A stretch of 64,000 bases of DNA from contig OX291545.1 of the NCBI GenBank assembly GCA_946406115.1, positions 7,502,001 through 7,566,000 of the forward strand. The letters run 5' to 3'. The position numbers and the translations under genes are program-made. The notes below the pieces were generated by a model that saw only the letters and a program-made list of their open reading frames with translations, did no database searches and had not been told where the DNA came from. This DNA is from Apoda limacodes (Eukaryota > Arthropoda > Insecta > Lepidoptera > Limacodidae). Positions within the stretch are counted from its first letter, which is position 1, and each line of letters opens with the position of its first letter. Below are positions 1-10,812 of this stretch, one piece after another.

Positions 1-5
1 AAGCT

Positions 6-518
6 ATGCAAAAAATTAGCTGCAATTTTTATTCAGTTAAAAAACAATACAATGAAATCAAATGTGAACTGGAAAATAAAGGTATTAATTACCTGAAAGG
101 ATTACCTAGCTTTTCAAACATTAAGACTGGACTTTACAACGAGAGGAATAGAGTGTTAGGTGCAGCAACAATACACTTTACCCAAGCGAGTGATGTAGTC
201 GTACCTGATGAATTCAAGAAATATATTCTTGCAGAATACCTAGATGGCGTCAGAAGAATAATAGTTTTCTATGCTAAAAATGCAAACAAAAGAATATCCT
301 CGTTTATACCTTTTATTTATGCAGGGCTTCTTGACAAAAACATTAAAGCATCTGGAATTTTATTTAGACTAGTTAAATCACAGTTTCAATCGTGGGCACC
401 AAATAAAGTTATTTTAGAATATGAGAAGGCGGATATAAACGGATTCCGAAAAGTATTTCCTAATATAACGGTCAAAGGATGTTACTACCACTTAAATAGA
501 TGTTTATTAAAACATTAA
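6..518 (+). pseudogene. MULE-type transposase fragment
   Basis: An open frame of 170 codons resembles the middle of the MULE transposase domain found in FLYWCH/Mutator-like proteins. The recognisable part is roughly residues 65-168: an 'RRIIVFYAKNA' stretch, then 'PFIYAGLLDKN', then 'KVILEYEKADINGFRKVFP' and a 'GCYYHL' box near the end. In the family the segment before the 'A...A' box normally reads D-F-E with a catalytic Asp; here it reads E-Y-E, so the acid has changed. The frame starts six bases into the window and stops before the C-terminal part, with no terminal repeats seen. I read it as a truncated transposon relic rather than a host gene, though a domesticated exon is not excluded. 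Confidence 0.6.
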
Positions 519-779
519 ATATAAATACTAGCGTCGAGGAGAGGCACGATGTGCTGGGTTGGCTTGGTTACCAGCTCAATTCATAAAAAGCTAGTATAAA
601 TACGTTACGAGTAAAAGTCCGAAAGGTATAAAGCTGAAAAAATTCAACAAATTAATAATGATTTTTTTCCTTTTTTCCTTAAACCGGAACTTTGGCCTTT
701 AAACAATTCATTGCTGTGTTTTCTGTATTGGTTTAAGAAATATACTGCCAGAAAAGGTAAATCGTATAAAGGTAAATGT

Positions 780-1065
780 TCCTCTATCGAAATTTAGTTA
801 CAAAAACATTTTCAGATTCCTGTCCTGTAACTGGTTTCGAAATAAGAATAAATACTCTTTTCTCAAACATGTTATGACATGCGACCATATCTTGTACAAG
901 CTTTTTTGGGATAAATTGTACTTGCAGTAGAGTATCAAAGAGCGACCCGCAATGTTTTCGTTCCATTCTCGACCGTGCTCGAGTGGTCAAATATGATATT
1001 TGAAAATGGAACGAACTTTTTTAAACTTGAACATTGATGACTAAAGAGATAACTCATCAAGTTTT
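780..1065 (-). repeat. Interspersed repeat, copy 1 (partner at 60414-60600)
   Basis: Read on the minus strand this segment closely matches 60414-60600 read on the plus strand. Both share 'cttgatgagttatctctt', the 'gttcgttccattttcaaata' block, a 'gcaagta' stretch, 'agcttgtgcaagatatggtc'-like sequence and a 'catgttcgagaaaa' block. Copy 1 carries about 50 extra bases forming an imperfect hairpin ('gttccattttcaaat' against 'atttgaaaatggaac'-like arms) that copy 2 lacks. The class is not recognised. Confidence 0.6.
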
Positions 1066-1186
1066 ATTTAAATTTCGGACAACAAAAAAAATGCACCATT
1101 GAATTAATTTAAAAAAGTAAAAGAAAAAATCGTAATTTATCGCTGCGAATTGGCGGCAAAATTACCTAAACAATTTTCAAAATTAC

Positions 1187-1450
1187 CTAAACTATGTTTA
1201 AAAAATAAAAATATATAACAAAATACGTATACGTACATCTATCTGCCACTATCGCATTGCAGGTGCATAGGTTCATGTTTAATAATAATTGTGGTGCAGG
1301 GCTCAATTCAGATGTTATGGGCTGTAATTTATCTTCTACTTTACAACCCCACTCTTCGGGATGGGCAATAGTGGTGTCCATAGTTTTATGTACGGGAAGA
1401 AGAAGGTTAACAGCAGTGGCTTCTGCAGGTGGCAATCTTGCAATGTTCAA
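1187..1450 (-). pseudogene. Transposon-associated Cys-rich domain fragment
   Basis: The minus-strand frame reads 'ARLPPAEATA', then 'HPEEWGCKVED', then 'PAPQLLLNMNLCTCNA'. The order L-P-P-x3-A, W-G-W/C, P-A-P-x-x-L-L, C-x-C matches the start of a cysteine-rich terminal module seen repeatedly in lepidopteran transposon-derived proteins. The rest of the cysteine cluster is missing. No start or splice context supports a host gene, so this is probably a decayed mobile-element piece. The family assignment is from memory of the pattern and is uncertain. Confidence 0.4.
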
Positions 1451-1505
1451 TTCACTTTTTAGAGATTATAGGGGAAGGTTTAGAGGGATTTCCACTGTAC
1501 AATGA

Positions 1506-2815
1506 TACCAATGGTTTGGTTCCAATATCTGTGACTTACTTTCTGTTTGCAGTTTTTAATTCAAATCAAGTAGCGCAAATGCTAAATTATTGACATTAAC
1601 AAAAATTTCGATACGCTGCTGATTTAACTTTATAATAATAAGGAGTCATCACATCCAGGTAAGCATATGAATATTTGCATACAGTTTTGTCTAACACATG
1701 TTGCATCGATTTAATATCACGTATTTTATCACTGGACATCAAAAGTATAACGTGTATTATGGTAAATCAAAATTCCAAGAATGTCATCAGCAAAAACTGT
1801 TACAAAAATAAACAAACAAAAATGCAAAAATTAAAAAAAATATGATATACCTATGTAAATAAGACAAAAATGTATGATATGTAAAATGTATGTATATGTA
1901 TGAATTGAAATATCTTAACTACGCCAGCTTATTTAAATATTATAGGTCTGACATGCATAATGTAATGTAAAATAATGCCTACACCTTTAGTTGCTTACCT
2001 ATACCTATAATTATCTACTATTTTCTCAACAGGTAATGAAAATGAACCGTGATTTCATTACCCACGGAACTACATTAAAAAATTAAATAACAAAAAATCC
2101 TGATAGTGTTTACTTATTCACTTAACGACTGCCAAAGCCAAATACCAAGGATGAAAAGACTGTAACTTATTTATATAAAATTATTTTTTATCAGGTCTGA
2201 GTTATACTGACTTAGATACTTTCAAGTCTTGAAATTTGAACCCTGGTTTTCAGCCCTGGTTCAGACTTTAGCGAGAATGACACATCCATAGTCTCGACCA
2301 TATCATGGTAGGGTAGGGTTATTAGTAAAATCCTCCCCAAATGGCTCATTAAAGTCCGTTAATATTTTTGTAGATATAAAGGGCATTCACGATCTGAGAA
2401 TACTCAGACAGAATGTCACAAAAATACCACTTAACATCAGGCGGATTAAAGAAGAGTGATGTTAATATCAAATAAAATGTTTAAATTTTATAACCATAGC
2501 TTGTTTTGTTTTTGAAGAGCGCCATCTAGCGGTGTCACGGAGCTACTAATCTTATAATAAATTTTAAGTAAAAAGTTATAACTGTGTTGTAACATTTTAC
2601 AATTCTTGAGCCGACCTTCTGGAAAAAATGTCCAAGACCGTATCGTACACGCATTAAGTAAGAGTTCCGTAGAATAAGAACTATTGCCGATATTTAAAAA
2701 ACTTGTGAACTGCATTATAAATATGTCATCGTGATTTTTCTATTTCTTAGAACATGCTGTTTTGAAGTTAAAGAAGATACTTAATTACCTATCAAAGTTT
2801 AGGAAGCTAATATAT
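1506..2815. other. AT-rich stretch, nothing recognised
   Basis: No convincing exon, RNA or repeat boundary was seen. The sequence is AT-rich, with stop codons in all frames at short intervals. Confidence 0.5.
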
Positions 2816-3059
2816 TAGGGCCCTTTAGCAGCTAACTGCTAACTAAGCTTTACGTAGCTCCTATGTAATATATTTTATAGCCGTGACATACGGACGAAAG
2901 AAATTATGAGACCATGACATACGGAACCAGGAAATTATGAGAGTTTCGTTTTATTTTCCATTGGCTATGGAACCTAAAACCATCAACAGTTTTATAATCA
3001 CAATTTTTTTTTTTTCATTTAACTATTATATCACAATCTGTAGTTCTTCAAGATATAAG

Positions 3060-3260
3060 GGGCGTAAAGCATGTAACTAGCGCCGCCATAAGTAATTTTC
3101 TCTTAGAAGAAAGCTAAAATCAAATGCGGAAACTAAAAAGCTATAGTTATAAGCTATTTGTAGAACGTTTTGTATTTTTTGTAGGATATATATAAAGCAT
3201 AATAAAGCATAAAAGATAATTAGAAATATCTAATGGCCGCGCTAGATAGCTGGTATATAA
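3060..3260. repeat. Degenerate relative of the foldback MITE at 62964-63307
   Basis: The block starting 'actagcgccgccataagt', followed by 'attttctct' and later 'agttataagctattt' and 'gaacgttttgta', follows the arm of the foldback element at 62964-63307 in the same order. The second arm is poorly preserved, so this is a decayed copy. The surrounding sequence from 2816 to 4035 shows nothing else I can name. Confidence 0.45.
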
Positions 3261-4035
3261 TATACCCCTTGAAAAAAAAACACTTAACCTGTTTTTATTC
3301 CCAACAACATTTCAAACCACAGACGTTTGAATTAGCATAGGTAAACAGACAAACGTTATAATATGTTATAAGTTGTAAGTCAAAAAGTCTTCATATTTAA
3401 AAAATTAGCTTTGTGTGTATTGAGAAAACCTGTCTATCCACGTGACTGTATAATAAAAATACATAAACTAACTTTTTTTAATAAAGATACCAAAAATTAC
3501 TGGTTAAGGAACAGCCCATCCATAACATGCACTGGTGAAGTGTGGAGCCTTATTATTTGAGATCCTTTTTACTTTTTAAGTACGGAACCAGAAAATTAGA
3601 AATTACAAAAAGATTTACACTGCGAGCAAAGGTTAGAATAGACATTTTAGTAAGTAAATTGTGAAAAAATTCTCTGGAGCTTTGAGCTTTGTTTGGATTA
3701 TATAATCAGCGTACTTTCAACCGTTAAAGCTTAAAGCTTTTAAAATAAGTTTTCTTTTTTTCGTTCTCTTTTCTACTTTTCTAGCACTAAGTGTCTTATA
3801 TAAATAGAATAAAAACTGTTTCTTACCCAATTTTGTAATCCGTTTTTCTCTTATGACAACTTTTCGAATCGTATTTCATTTATTTATTCACAATGCGTGA
3901 TTAGGTATGTGTGTGTGCCTGTGAGGAGGCTAGGTAAATTTTTGGTGTCACAGTTTCTTTCTAAATTTCAAATTGTTCAAATTTAAATATGCTCCACATT
4001 CAAATCTTTCCGATTTCTAATTGCCGAATTATTAT

Positions 4036-4223
4036 AGGGACGTTTGTTGACAAGCATTGAGAGCTATGACATCGCATAGGTATTGAAATCGTTTTGTTCG
4101 CCAAATATAAACAATATGGCCGTTCACTATTTGACCGCGCATCCATGTGACGGCAAAGCGCATTCAGTTTTGGTCCACAACAGTGGCATTGAGCACATTC
4201 AATGCTTGTCAACAAAACGCCAC
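4036..4223. mobile_element. MITE with 'gcgttttgttgac' ends, copy a
   Basis: The left end reads 'acgtttgttgacaagc' and the right end 'gcttgtcaacaaaacgcc', an inverted repeat of about 16 bp. The ends match those of four other short elements in the window (10498, 13456, 42469, 52931). The interior shares 'cataggtattgaaatcg' and 'ccgttcacta' with the copy at 42469. It has no coding capacity. Confidence 0.7.
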
Positions 4224-4499
4224 TAATATTGAATCATTCATATTTCATTTTTTCCCCATTATATTATTTCTTCTTTTCTTTTTTACTTTTATTTTTATTT
4301 CTCTGTTTATTTCTCTAACAGTTTATAACACACTTCACTTGCACGGCACTAACTTCAAACTACAATTTGGATCAGATTTTTTGAAATAATTATTTTTGCC
4401 TTTTTAGTGCACCTTTTTGAAGGTTCTTGTTTTAATTAAAAAGTTTTTATCTTCTTATTTTTTAGTCGCCTTATAAGCTTATTTTTTCGTTCACTAAAA

Positions 4500-5360
4500 T
4501 TATCCGAAAATCGCTTCAAGTATACCTGTAAAAATTTGAAAAGTTCCCTCAATTTCTCGAGGATTACATCATTATATCCTGACCTGATGGCCATGTGACC
4601 ACCTGGGAAGTATACCCTTTTAAACAAAAAAAGAATTTTCCGAATCGGTCAAGGCATCATCAAGTAATTGGAAATCATACATAAAAAAAGATTTCGACGA
4701 ACTCTCGAGGATTACATCATTATATCCTGACCTGATGGCCATGTGACCACCTGGGAAGTATACCCTTTAAAACAAAAAAAGAATTTTCCGAATCGGTCAA
4801 GGCATCATCAAGTAATTGGAAATCATACATAAAAAAAGATTTCGACGAACTGGGAACCACCTTCTATTTTTGAAGTCTGTTAATAACTAGTCACTGAAAT
4901 AAGCGACAATATTTCCTTAACAATTCATGATAGCTCTGTGAAGTCACAGGAACATTGAAGCGTATTCAATTATTTATGAGTAAAATAAAACTCTTTTTAA
5001 TACTATAATTTTTATACTTTTTGCTTCATGAAGCTATCTCTACTAGTTTATGGAATATCGTCGTTTATATCAGTGACTTGTTATTTTTGCTGGTAAGTCT
5101 ACTAACATATTGTCGACAAAATAAACCGCAACAACAAAAATCGGTCGATTTGAACTAATACATCGCTTAATAAATTATTAACGGATCTATGCGGACGACG
5201 TCATGGGGTATCGCTTTGTTGTATAAACCAAAACCTTCTACAGAATTTAACAAATACTTTTCTGAAAACCGCATCAAAATCGGTTAAGCCAAACGCGAGA
5301 TAATCACGGACAAACATACATACATAAAAACAAACATACGGGTGAAACTGATAACCTCCT
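4500..5360 (-). repeat. Interspersed repeat with internal tandem duplication
   Basis: Read on the minus strand, this is the same family as 53690-54300 on the plus strand. Shared blocks include 'cgcgtttggctgaaccgatt', 'ttcagaaaagtatttgtt', 'gtccgtgattatctcgcg', 'gaccgattcggaaaattc' and 'agtatacttcccag'. Within it a 148-bp unit is repeated head to tail (4556-4703 and 4704-4851), almost without change, pointing to a recent duplication. The short minus-strand frame at 4436-4627 is part of this repeat and is not taken as a gene. Confidence 0.7.
4556..4851. repeat. 148-bp tandem duplication, two copies
   Basis: Both copies begin 'ctcgaggattacatc' and run through 'aagatttcgacgaact'. I see only a one-base difference ('ccctttta' against 'cccttta'-type run). 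The near identity implies a young event, or gene conversion, or an assembly duplication. Confidence 0.9.
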
Positions 5361-6540
5361 CATTTGTTTTTCCGTCACAGAAGAAACCATTCGACGTAGC
5401 GATTTGGTATAGTTTACCAGACTATGGCAAAGCCCAAAACTGAGGGTATATGTGTTTCACCTGTATGTATGTGGAACTCTATGTTACCTCGTAACTACTA
5501 AACGGCTAAACCGATTTTAATAAATTATACGTGGTTAGATTCGTCTTAACCACTAGAGTGTCATAGTATTTTTAACTTGTACATTAGGTGTATTGACAAC
5601 TTAAAATAAGTCGGAGTTTGGTATTAATTAAAACAACATTATTTGTACATTTCCACACTACTTTTTATATATTAATGCATGCAACATTTTTTTTAGGGTG
5701 GCAGAAATTATAATAAAGCTCTTTCTACAAAATTAAGTACAGTTGCCATATTGAACTGGTGTTAACCTTATACAACGACACTAGCGACCAAACACCGATA
5801 CAGTTTTCACAGAATATGTGTTCTTGTGGCAGATTTATTAACAAGTAATACAAAATACATGAAAAATTGGGTGGTCTCCATTTAAGTGGACAAACGATAG
5901 CTATAGCCTACTTTCTATAATCAAGATAAATCGACTATGGCGCAAGCGTTTGCGCAAGCAAACCTAGTATTCCTATAGTTTTTGTATCTTCAACTATAAT
6001 TTCTTTCTTTTATCATTAGTGAGTTTATTTATTTTTTGCTAGTGAATTTTGTCTATCTTTATTTGTTAGTAAAAATTAAGATGTTATGTTTTACAGAATT
6101 ATTTAAAATGGTGACAAATGCTTTTCTGTTAAGTTTTTTTCGAAATTTGCTATATGTCTGAAATTGTACTTATTCGAAAAAGTTTATCTTTAATTTGAAA
6201 AAACAGGGATTTGAAAAATTCTGAATTTATAAAACTAATTATTTCGACAAATAAGATTAGGTAGAGCACAGACTGGAAAATATATATTAGTGTGGGAAAC
6301 AAACAGTGGTCCTTTAAAAAGTTTTAGGGCCCCGCAGTCACTGCTAAGTCAATGATCTAAATATCTGAAGAAAAAAATGGCAATAGGATTTAAAAAAAAC
6401 TTTTTTTCTAAATAATTGATAACACTTTCGATTACAATATACAAATACAGAAGAGTAAATTTTCATAGTTCATATTGACCCTCTGAAAAAAGGAAAAGGT
6501 ATAAAAATGAAAATTAATAAATCGTCGAAAACTTATGACT
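5361..6540. other. AT-rich stretch, nothing recognised
   Basis: No exon-like or terminal-repeat structure was found. Short modules resembling common lepidopteran repeats ('ctaaaccgatttt') occur near 5510. Confidence 0.4.
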
Positions 6541-6545
6541 AATTC

Positions 6546-7120
6546 ATCAAAAAACCGGGCAAGTGCGAGCTGGATTCGCGCACCGAGGGTTTCGTACCTA
6601 CCACCATTTATGTAATTTTCAAACACAAATAAAAATATTTTTATATTTGAGTTGATTTAATGAAAGGTAATTTGCGGTTTACGATTTATGACGTATTAAA
6701 AAAAAACACTACTTTTTAGATCTCGTTCAAAAATACATCATATTATATTTTTTTTAGTTTTATCATTCTCTCGCGAGTGTCTCTCGCGCAAACTATTCAG
6801 TTTAGGAAAAAATTATATCAGAAACCTGAATATCATTTTTTAAGACCTATCCATAGATACCCCGCAGGTTTGATGATAAAAATATTTTTGAGTTTCAGTT
6901 CTAAGTAAACTAAGGGAACCCTAAAAATTTATTGTTTTTCCTATTTTTGTGTGAAAATCTTAATGAGGGTTCACAGAATACATCTACTTACCAAGTTTCA
7001 ACAGTATAGGACTTATAGTTTCGGAAAAAAGTGGCTGAGACATACGGACGGACAGACAGATAGACATGACAAATCTATACGGGTTCCGTTTTTGCCATTT
7101 GGCTACGGAACCCTAAAAAT
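6546..7120. repeat. Composite lepidopteran interspersed repeat
   Basis: It opens with a diverged 'gcaagtgcgagc...cgcaccgagggtt' module, the reverse complement of the tail of the 5S-derived SINE seen at 18774-18916. It closes with 'gggttccgtttttgccattt' followed by 'ggctacggaaccctaaaa'. Both modules recur at 18098-18180, 18377, 19351 and 55330-55400. It has no coding capacity, and its class is undetermined. Confidence 0.5.
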
Positions 7121-7255
7121 TATGGATGGATTAATGTTAGGTAATAATTTTTTTAAAAAAGGAAAAGTTTTGTAACGTTTACCTATTAAACTCTTCGGTT
7201 CAACGTGTAGGCCGTGAAAACGTAACAAAAATGCAGTCTGACACACAGACACATA

Positions 7256-7590
7256 GTGTGCCGATATTCTAATATTATAAATGCGAAAGTGAGTTTGTTT
7301 GTTTGTTTTTTGGCTGTTTGTCCTGCCTTCACGTCACAAAATAAGCATGAAATTGAGCCGAAATTTGGCACAGGAATAGCTGAAGAGATGGAGAATGACA
7401 CAGACTTTTTCTATCCCAGAAAAAGTTCCCGCAGCAATAACTATAACTTAATTCCATTAAAACGAACTGTAGCTGTAGCTATTGTTAGCTTTAGCAAACT
7501 TTCTTACTTATGATCAAGGAGTTACCGTAGTAAACCCACGGCGGTAACAAAATTTAACGCGGGTGAAGCCACTGGCAAAAGCTAGTTAAT
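7256..7590 (+). repeat. Lepidopteran 'atattataaatgcgaaag' module, Helitron-like end
   Basis: The start 'ctaatattataaatgcgaaa' and the end 'gcgggtgaagccactggcaa' followed by 'aagctag|t' frame about 330 bp. Related modules occur at 11224-11345, 21319-21430, 31430-31803 (minus) and 61080-61190 (minus). The terminal CTAG before a T is compatible with a Helitron 3' end, but no rolling-circle protein is present, so this is inference. Confidence 0.45.
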
Positions 7591-8044
7591 ATATAAATGC
7601 TGAAATGCCTCTGTCTGCGTTACCTTTTTTCGGCTCAAACTAAAACCGTTTTAAGGAAATCCCCTAACAAACAGATTCTAATTTCGAAAACACCTAAAAT
7701 AAACAGAGAAGTATAAATAAAACACCAATCCGAACACAAATATTCCCTAACAACAGAACCTACCCAACCTGAACTCGTTATAATTTCCTCTGGGAATTCG
7801 ACAAAGATATTTACGCCTACGTTAAGTTCAGAGTTCAAACGCTCGCTCAATTCGACTATGAATTGCCTACGCAAGCAATAATAGGCTTGAAATTGATTGG
7901 CTGGCTCTCAAAATTAGGTTGACCAAGCGACCTGCACGTTTGGGAAAGTCTCGTTACACACTTACAAGTTAACTTATTGCTAGTGTTATGTTAGTTGGTT
8001 AGTTTCGAAGACTTAAATTATTGTTAGTAGGTACTATAAGTTTC

Positions 8045-8802
8045 TTCAAGAACCCCAAATTGGGTGAAGGCCTCCTCCAAAGATGTCCAAGATATCTTTT
8101 GCTCTTTGGGCCCAGTCTAGCTATTCTTTTGTTTTCATCTTTCCATCTTGTAAGTGGTCTACCTCTGCCCCTTTTCCCTTGTGGGCTTCTTCACAGGGTT
8201 GTTTTTACGGGTCATCTCTGGTCTGTAAGCCTTGCTACATGACCTCCCCATTTCCACTTCAGCTGTAGTGCATAGCTCATGGCATTTGTTGCTTTTGTTA
8301 TTTTTCTTATTTTTGTGTGACGTATTTCATGTAATCTCTTTATCTTGTGCATACTACATTTAAGCCCTCGCTGGCAGGTGTCAATTTTGTGTTTTGCTTG
8401 TGCTGTAAATTTCTAAGTCTGGCATCCGTTAAATAACACGGTACACGGTAGAATGCTAATGTTTATAACCTTTGTTCTAATTTTTATAGGCATATTACTT
8501 TTAAAAATTCTTTCAGTATGTGTTCCAAGTTTGTTGTACTCTTCTTTGATTTCTTTGTCATTGTTTTTTCTGTCAAATCTAAGAGTCTTTCCCAAATAGG
8601 TGTATTTTTCTGTGTATTCCAGTGAGCTTCCATTGACTAATATTGGCATTTTACAACTATTTGCCATCGTCATAGTCTTATTGAGACTTATTTCCAGTCT
8701 AACCTCTGCACTGGCTGGGTGTAAGGATTTAATCAAGTTTTGCAGATGTGAGCTTGTCTCAGATAGTATCACTATGTCGTAGTGTAGGTAGGTGTAGTAC
8801 AT
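8045..8802 (-). pseudogene. RTE-like LINE reverse-transcriptase remnant
   Basis: The minus-strand frame (8413-8802) begins at a diverged palm motif ('HYDIVILSETSSHL', where the active-site F/Y-A-D-D has lost a residue). It continues through 'LEISLNKTMTMANSCKMPI' and 'YTEKYTYLGKTL', the typical C-terminal half of endonuclease/RT polyproteins of RTE-like elements. Between 8045 and 8412 the same strand still encodes recognisable but frameshifted C-terminal sequence (R-G-L-K..., H-V-A-R, G-R-G-R-P-like). The element is 5'-truncated exactly where the mariner at 8804 begins. It is not functional. Confidence 0.75.
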
Positions 8803-8803
8803 A

Positions 8804-9915
8804 CCAGGCCACGCAGAAAGTTTTGCGAAAAAAAGTTTTTATGTATAAGGCACTGGCCACTTGTAATTATTTTTAAAAATTTGGTTATTTAAAAGTAAAA
8901 ATACCATTGTTCGAATTTCGAATTACCCTCTACATTTTTTTGAGAGCCAAATTAAACTATCGTGTCTCATTTTAAAATTGATCTGCATCGAGAACATTTT
9001 CGTGCGATGATTTTCAACGATTTTAAATATGGCCTAAAACCTGATGAGTCATTTGATCGACTTTAAATGGCTTTTAGGGATGAAGAACCTTCAAAAGCAA
9101 CCATCTACAGTTGGCATAGCGAGTTCAAGCGCGGTCGCCTTACTTTGGGCGATGAACAAAGGAGTGGTTGTCCTATAACGGCTGTCACGGCAGAATGTGT
9201 GCTGGTAGTAAAAAAATCAATTCAAGAAAGCAGGCGAATTACATACAAAGAGATTATTTCGGGAAGCGTTCACAAGATTCTACTCGATCACCTTCGCGTG
9301 AGGAGGATAGTTTCGCGCACAACCTCACCGAAGCTCAGAAGCAGGCTCGTGTGGAGTGGTGCCGTGATATGATTCAAAAATTTGAAGCGGGCTCGTCTCG
9401 ACGCATTTTCGACATTATGGCAGGTGACGAATCCTAGATTTATCAATACGATCCAGAAACAAAGCGTCAATCAACAGTGTGGCTGTTTCAAAACGAACCA
9501 ACGCCTATGAAAGTGAAGTGACCAAGAAGCGCAGCTAAAATTTTGATCCCCAGTTTCTTCACTATGACGTGGTATCTGGTTTCAATTCCATTACGAGGCC
9601 AAAGCAGCATCAACGCCGAATGATATACCACAAAATGCCTGCCAGAAGTTTTGTCTGCAATGAGCAACAAGCGAACAAACACCGGGCTCTGCGGGGTACT
9701 GCACCGTGACAAGGCGCCCGCGCACTCAGCACTCAAAACGAGAGACTTCCTGGACACTTCATCGGTCAGTGTCTAGGGTCACCCTTCTTACAGTCCTGAG
9801 CTGGCACCGTGTGACTTCTCCTTATTCCCTAAAATAAAAAAGCAGCTGAAAGGGATATAGCTTTCATCGCCGGAAGCCGCGCTAGCAGCGTTCGAGAAGT
9901 TCTGAGTGTCCCACG
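8804..9915 (+). pseudogene. Mariner transposon, dead copy I
   Basis: Terminal inverted repeats are readable: left 'cacgcagaaagttttgcg', right ending 'ctgagtgtcccacg', each next to a TA dinucleotide. The interior is a mariner transposase broken by stops and frameshifts. Reading in pieces gives 'HFKIDLHREHFRAMIF' (from about 8968), 'PSKATIYSWHSEFKRG', 'LTEAQKQARVEW', the 'GDES*IYQYDPE' catalytic region near 9425, and 'HPSYSPELAPCDF' near 9780. The 3' part is fused to the end of the element by a deletion after 'AALAAFEKF'. Copy II of the same family lies at 38064-41150. Confidence 0.85.
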
Positions 9916-9917
9916 TA

Positions 9918-10497
9918 CAACCTCTAAAATTCCAGAGTTTTTAAATTCTCGAGACTTTCTGGAATCAAGAAACCAAAAATTATACCACAAACAGGTATAA
10001 TAAAAAAAATCTTGTAAAAAATATTGAACCTAATTGCCATATTTCGGAGGCTGGTATTCCTTTAAATTAAAAATCGGATCTGGTCACCCTACAAAGGATT
10101 TAGCAGCAGACTTTATTTAAATGTTGATACATGAATAGCAACTGATTCAATAGGTACTTAGAAATATGATCAGGAAACTTATGATTACTAGGCCGAATCT
10201 GACTTATTAATAACTTCTTAACTTTATAACGTCTTCCAACTTGTCTGGCATTATGTACATCTTTAACACCATAACATGTTAACTTATACATAGATTCGAC
10301 TTTATAAAGCCTAATAGAATCTAAATACTACATCAACATGTGTCAACTTCACATTTCTTACAGTTAAAAGTAGGCGCTTACAGTAACTACACTCGGTTTC
10401 TTTTTTGCTTGCTTTATTGTGTAAACTTTAAATCAAAAAAAATTATGTGATTTACCGTTAAAAGAAAAGCCACTAGGTTGAATATAGTTTATTTTAG
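9918..10497. other. AT-rich stretch, nothing recognised
   Basis: No exon, terminal repeat or RNA structure is evident between the mariner and the next MITE. The phrase 'tctggtcaccctac' near 10079 recalls common repeat edges but gives no firm call. Confidence 0.4.
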
Positions 10498-10649
10498 AGG
10501 CGTTTTGTTGACCGACATAATGTACACAATGCGGTAATCCTACCAAAGAGAATTAACCGTGTTTGTTCTGTGTTATACGGAATGTATGTCTTTTTAACTT
10601 GGCAAGATTATGACATTAAACGCATAGAAGCAGTCAACAAAACGCACCT
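10498..10649. mobile_element. MITE with 'gcgttttgttgac' ends, copy b
   Basis: The ends 'aggcgttttgttgac' and 'gtcaacaaaacgcacct' form an inverted repeat around a 150-bp interior. Its reverse complement aligns along its whole length with the copy at 52931-53075, sharing for example 'atgtcataatc', 'ccaagttaaaa', 'tctctttgg' and 'ggattaccgcatt'. It is non-coding. Confidence 0.8.
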
Positions 10650-10812
10650 TTTCTCTCTTTCAATATGATTTTGCATTTAACTTTTTTTATATTTTAAACC
10701 TAAATCATGGTTTTTAACTTATCTTGAGTGAAATTATTATAATATAGTATAGGTCCAAAAACTCAAAATCGCTTAATTTGCGTTTTCTTTACGTTTTGAG
10801 ATATGTATATGT

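Noticed and set aside
6432..6626. Minus-strand 64-codon frame
   Set aside because: It runs across the edge of the repeat at 6546 and has no motif. Many other short frames in AT-rich repeats were dropped for the same reason.
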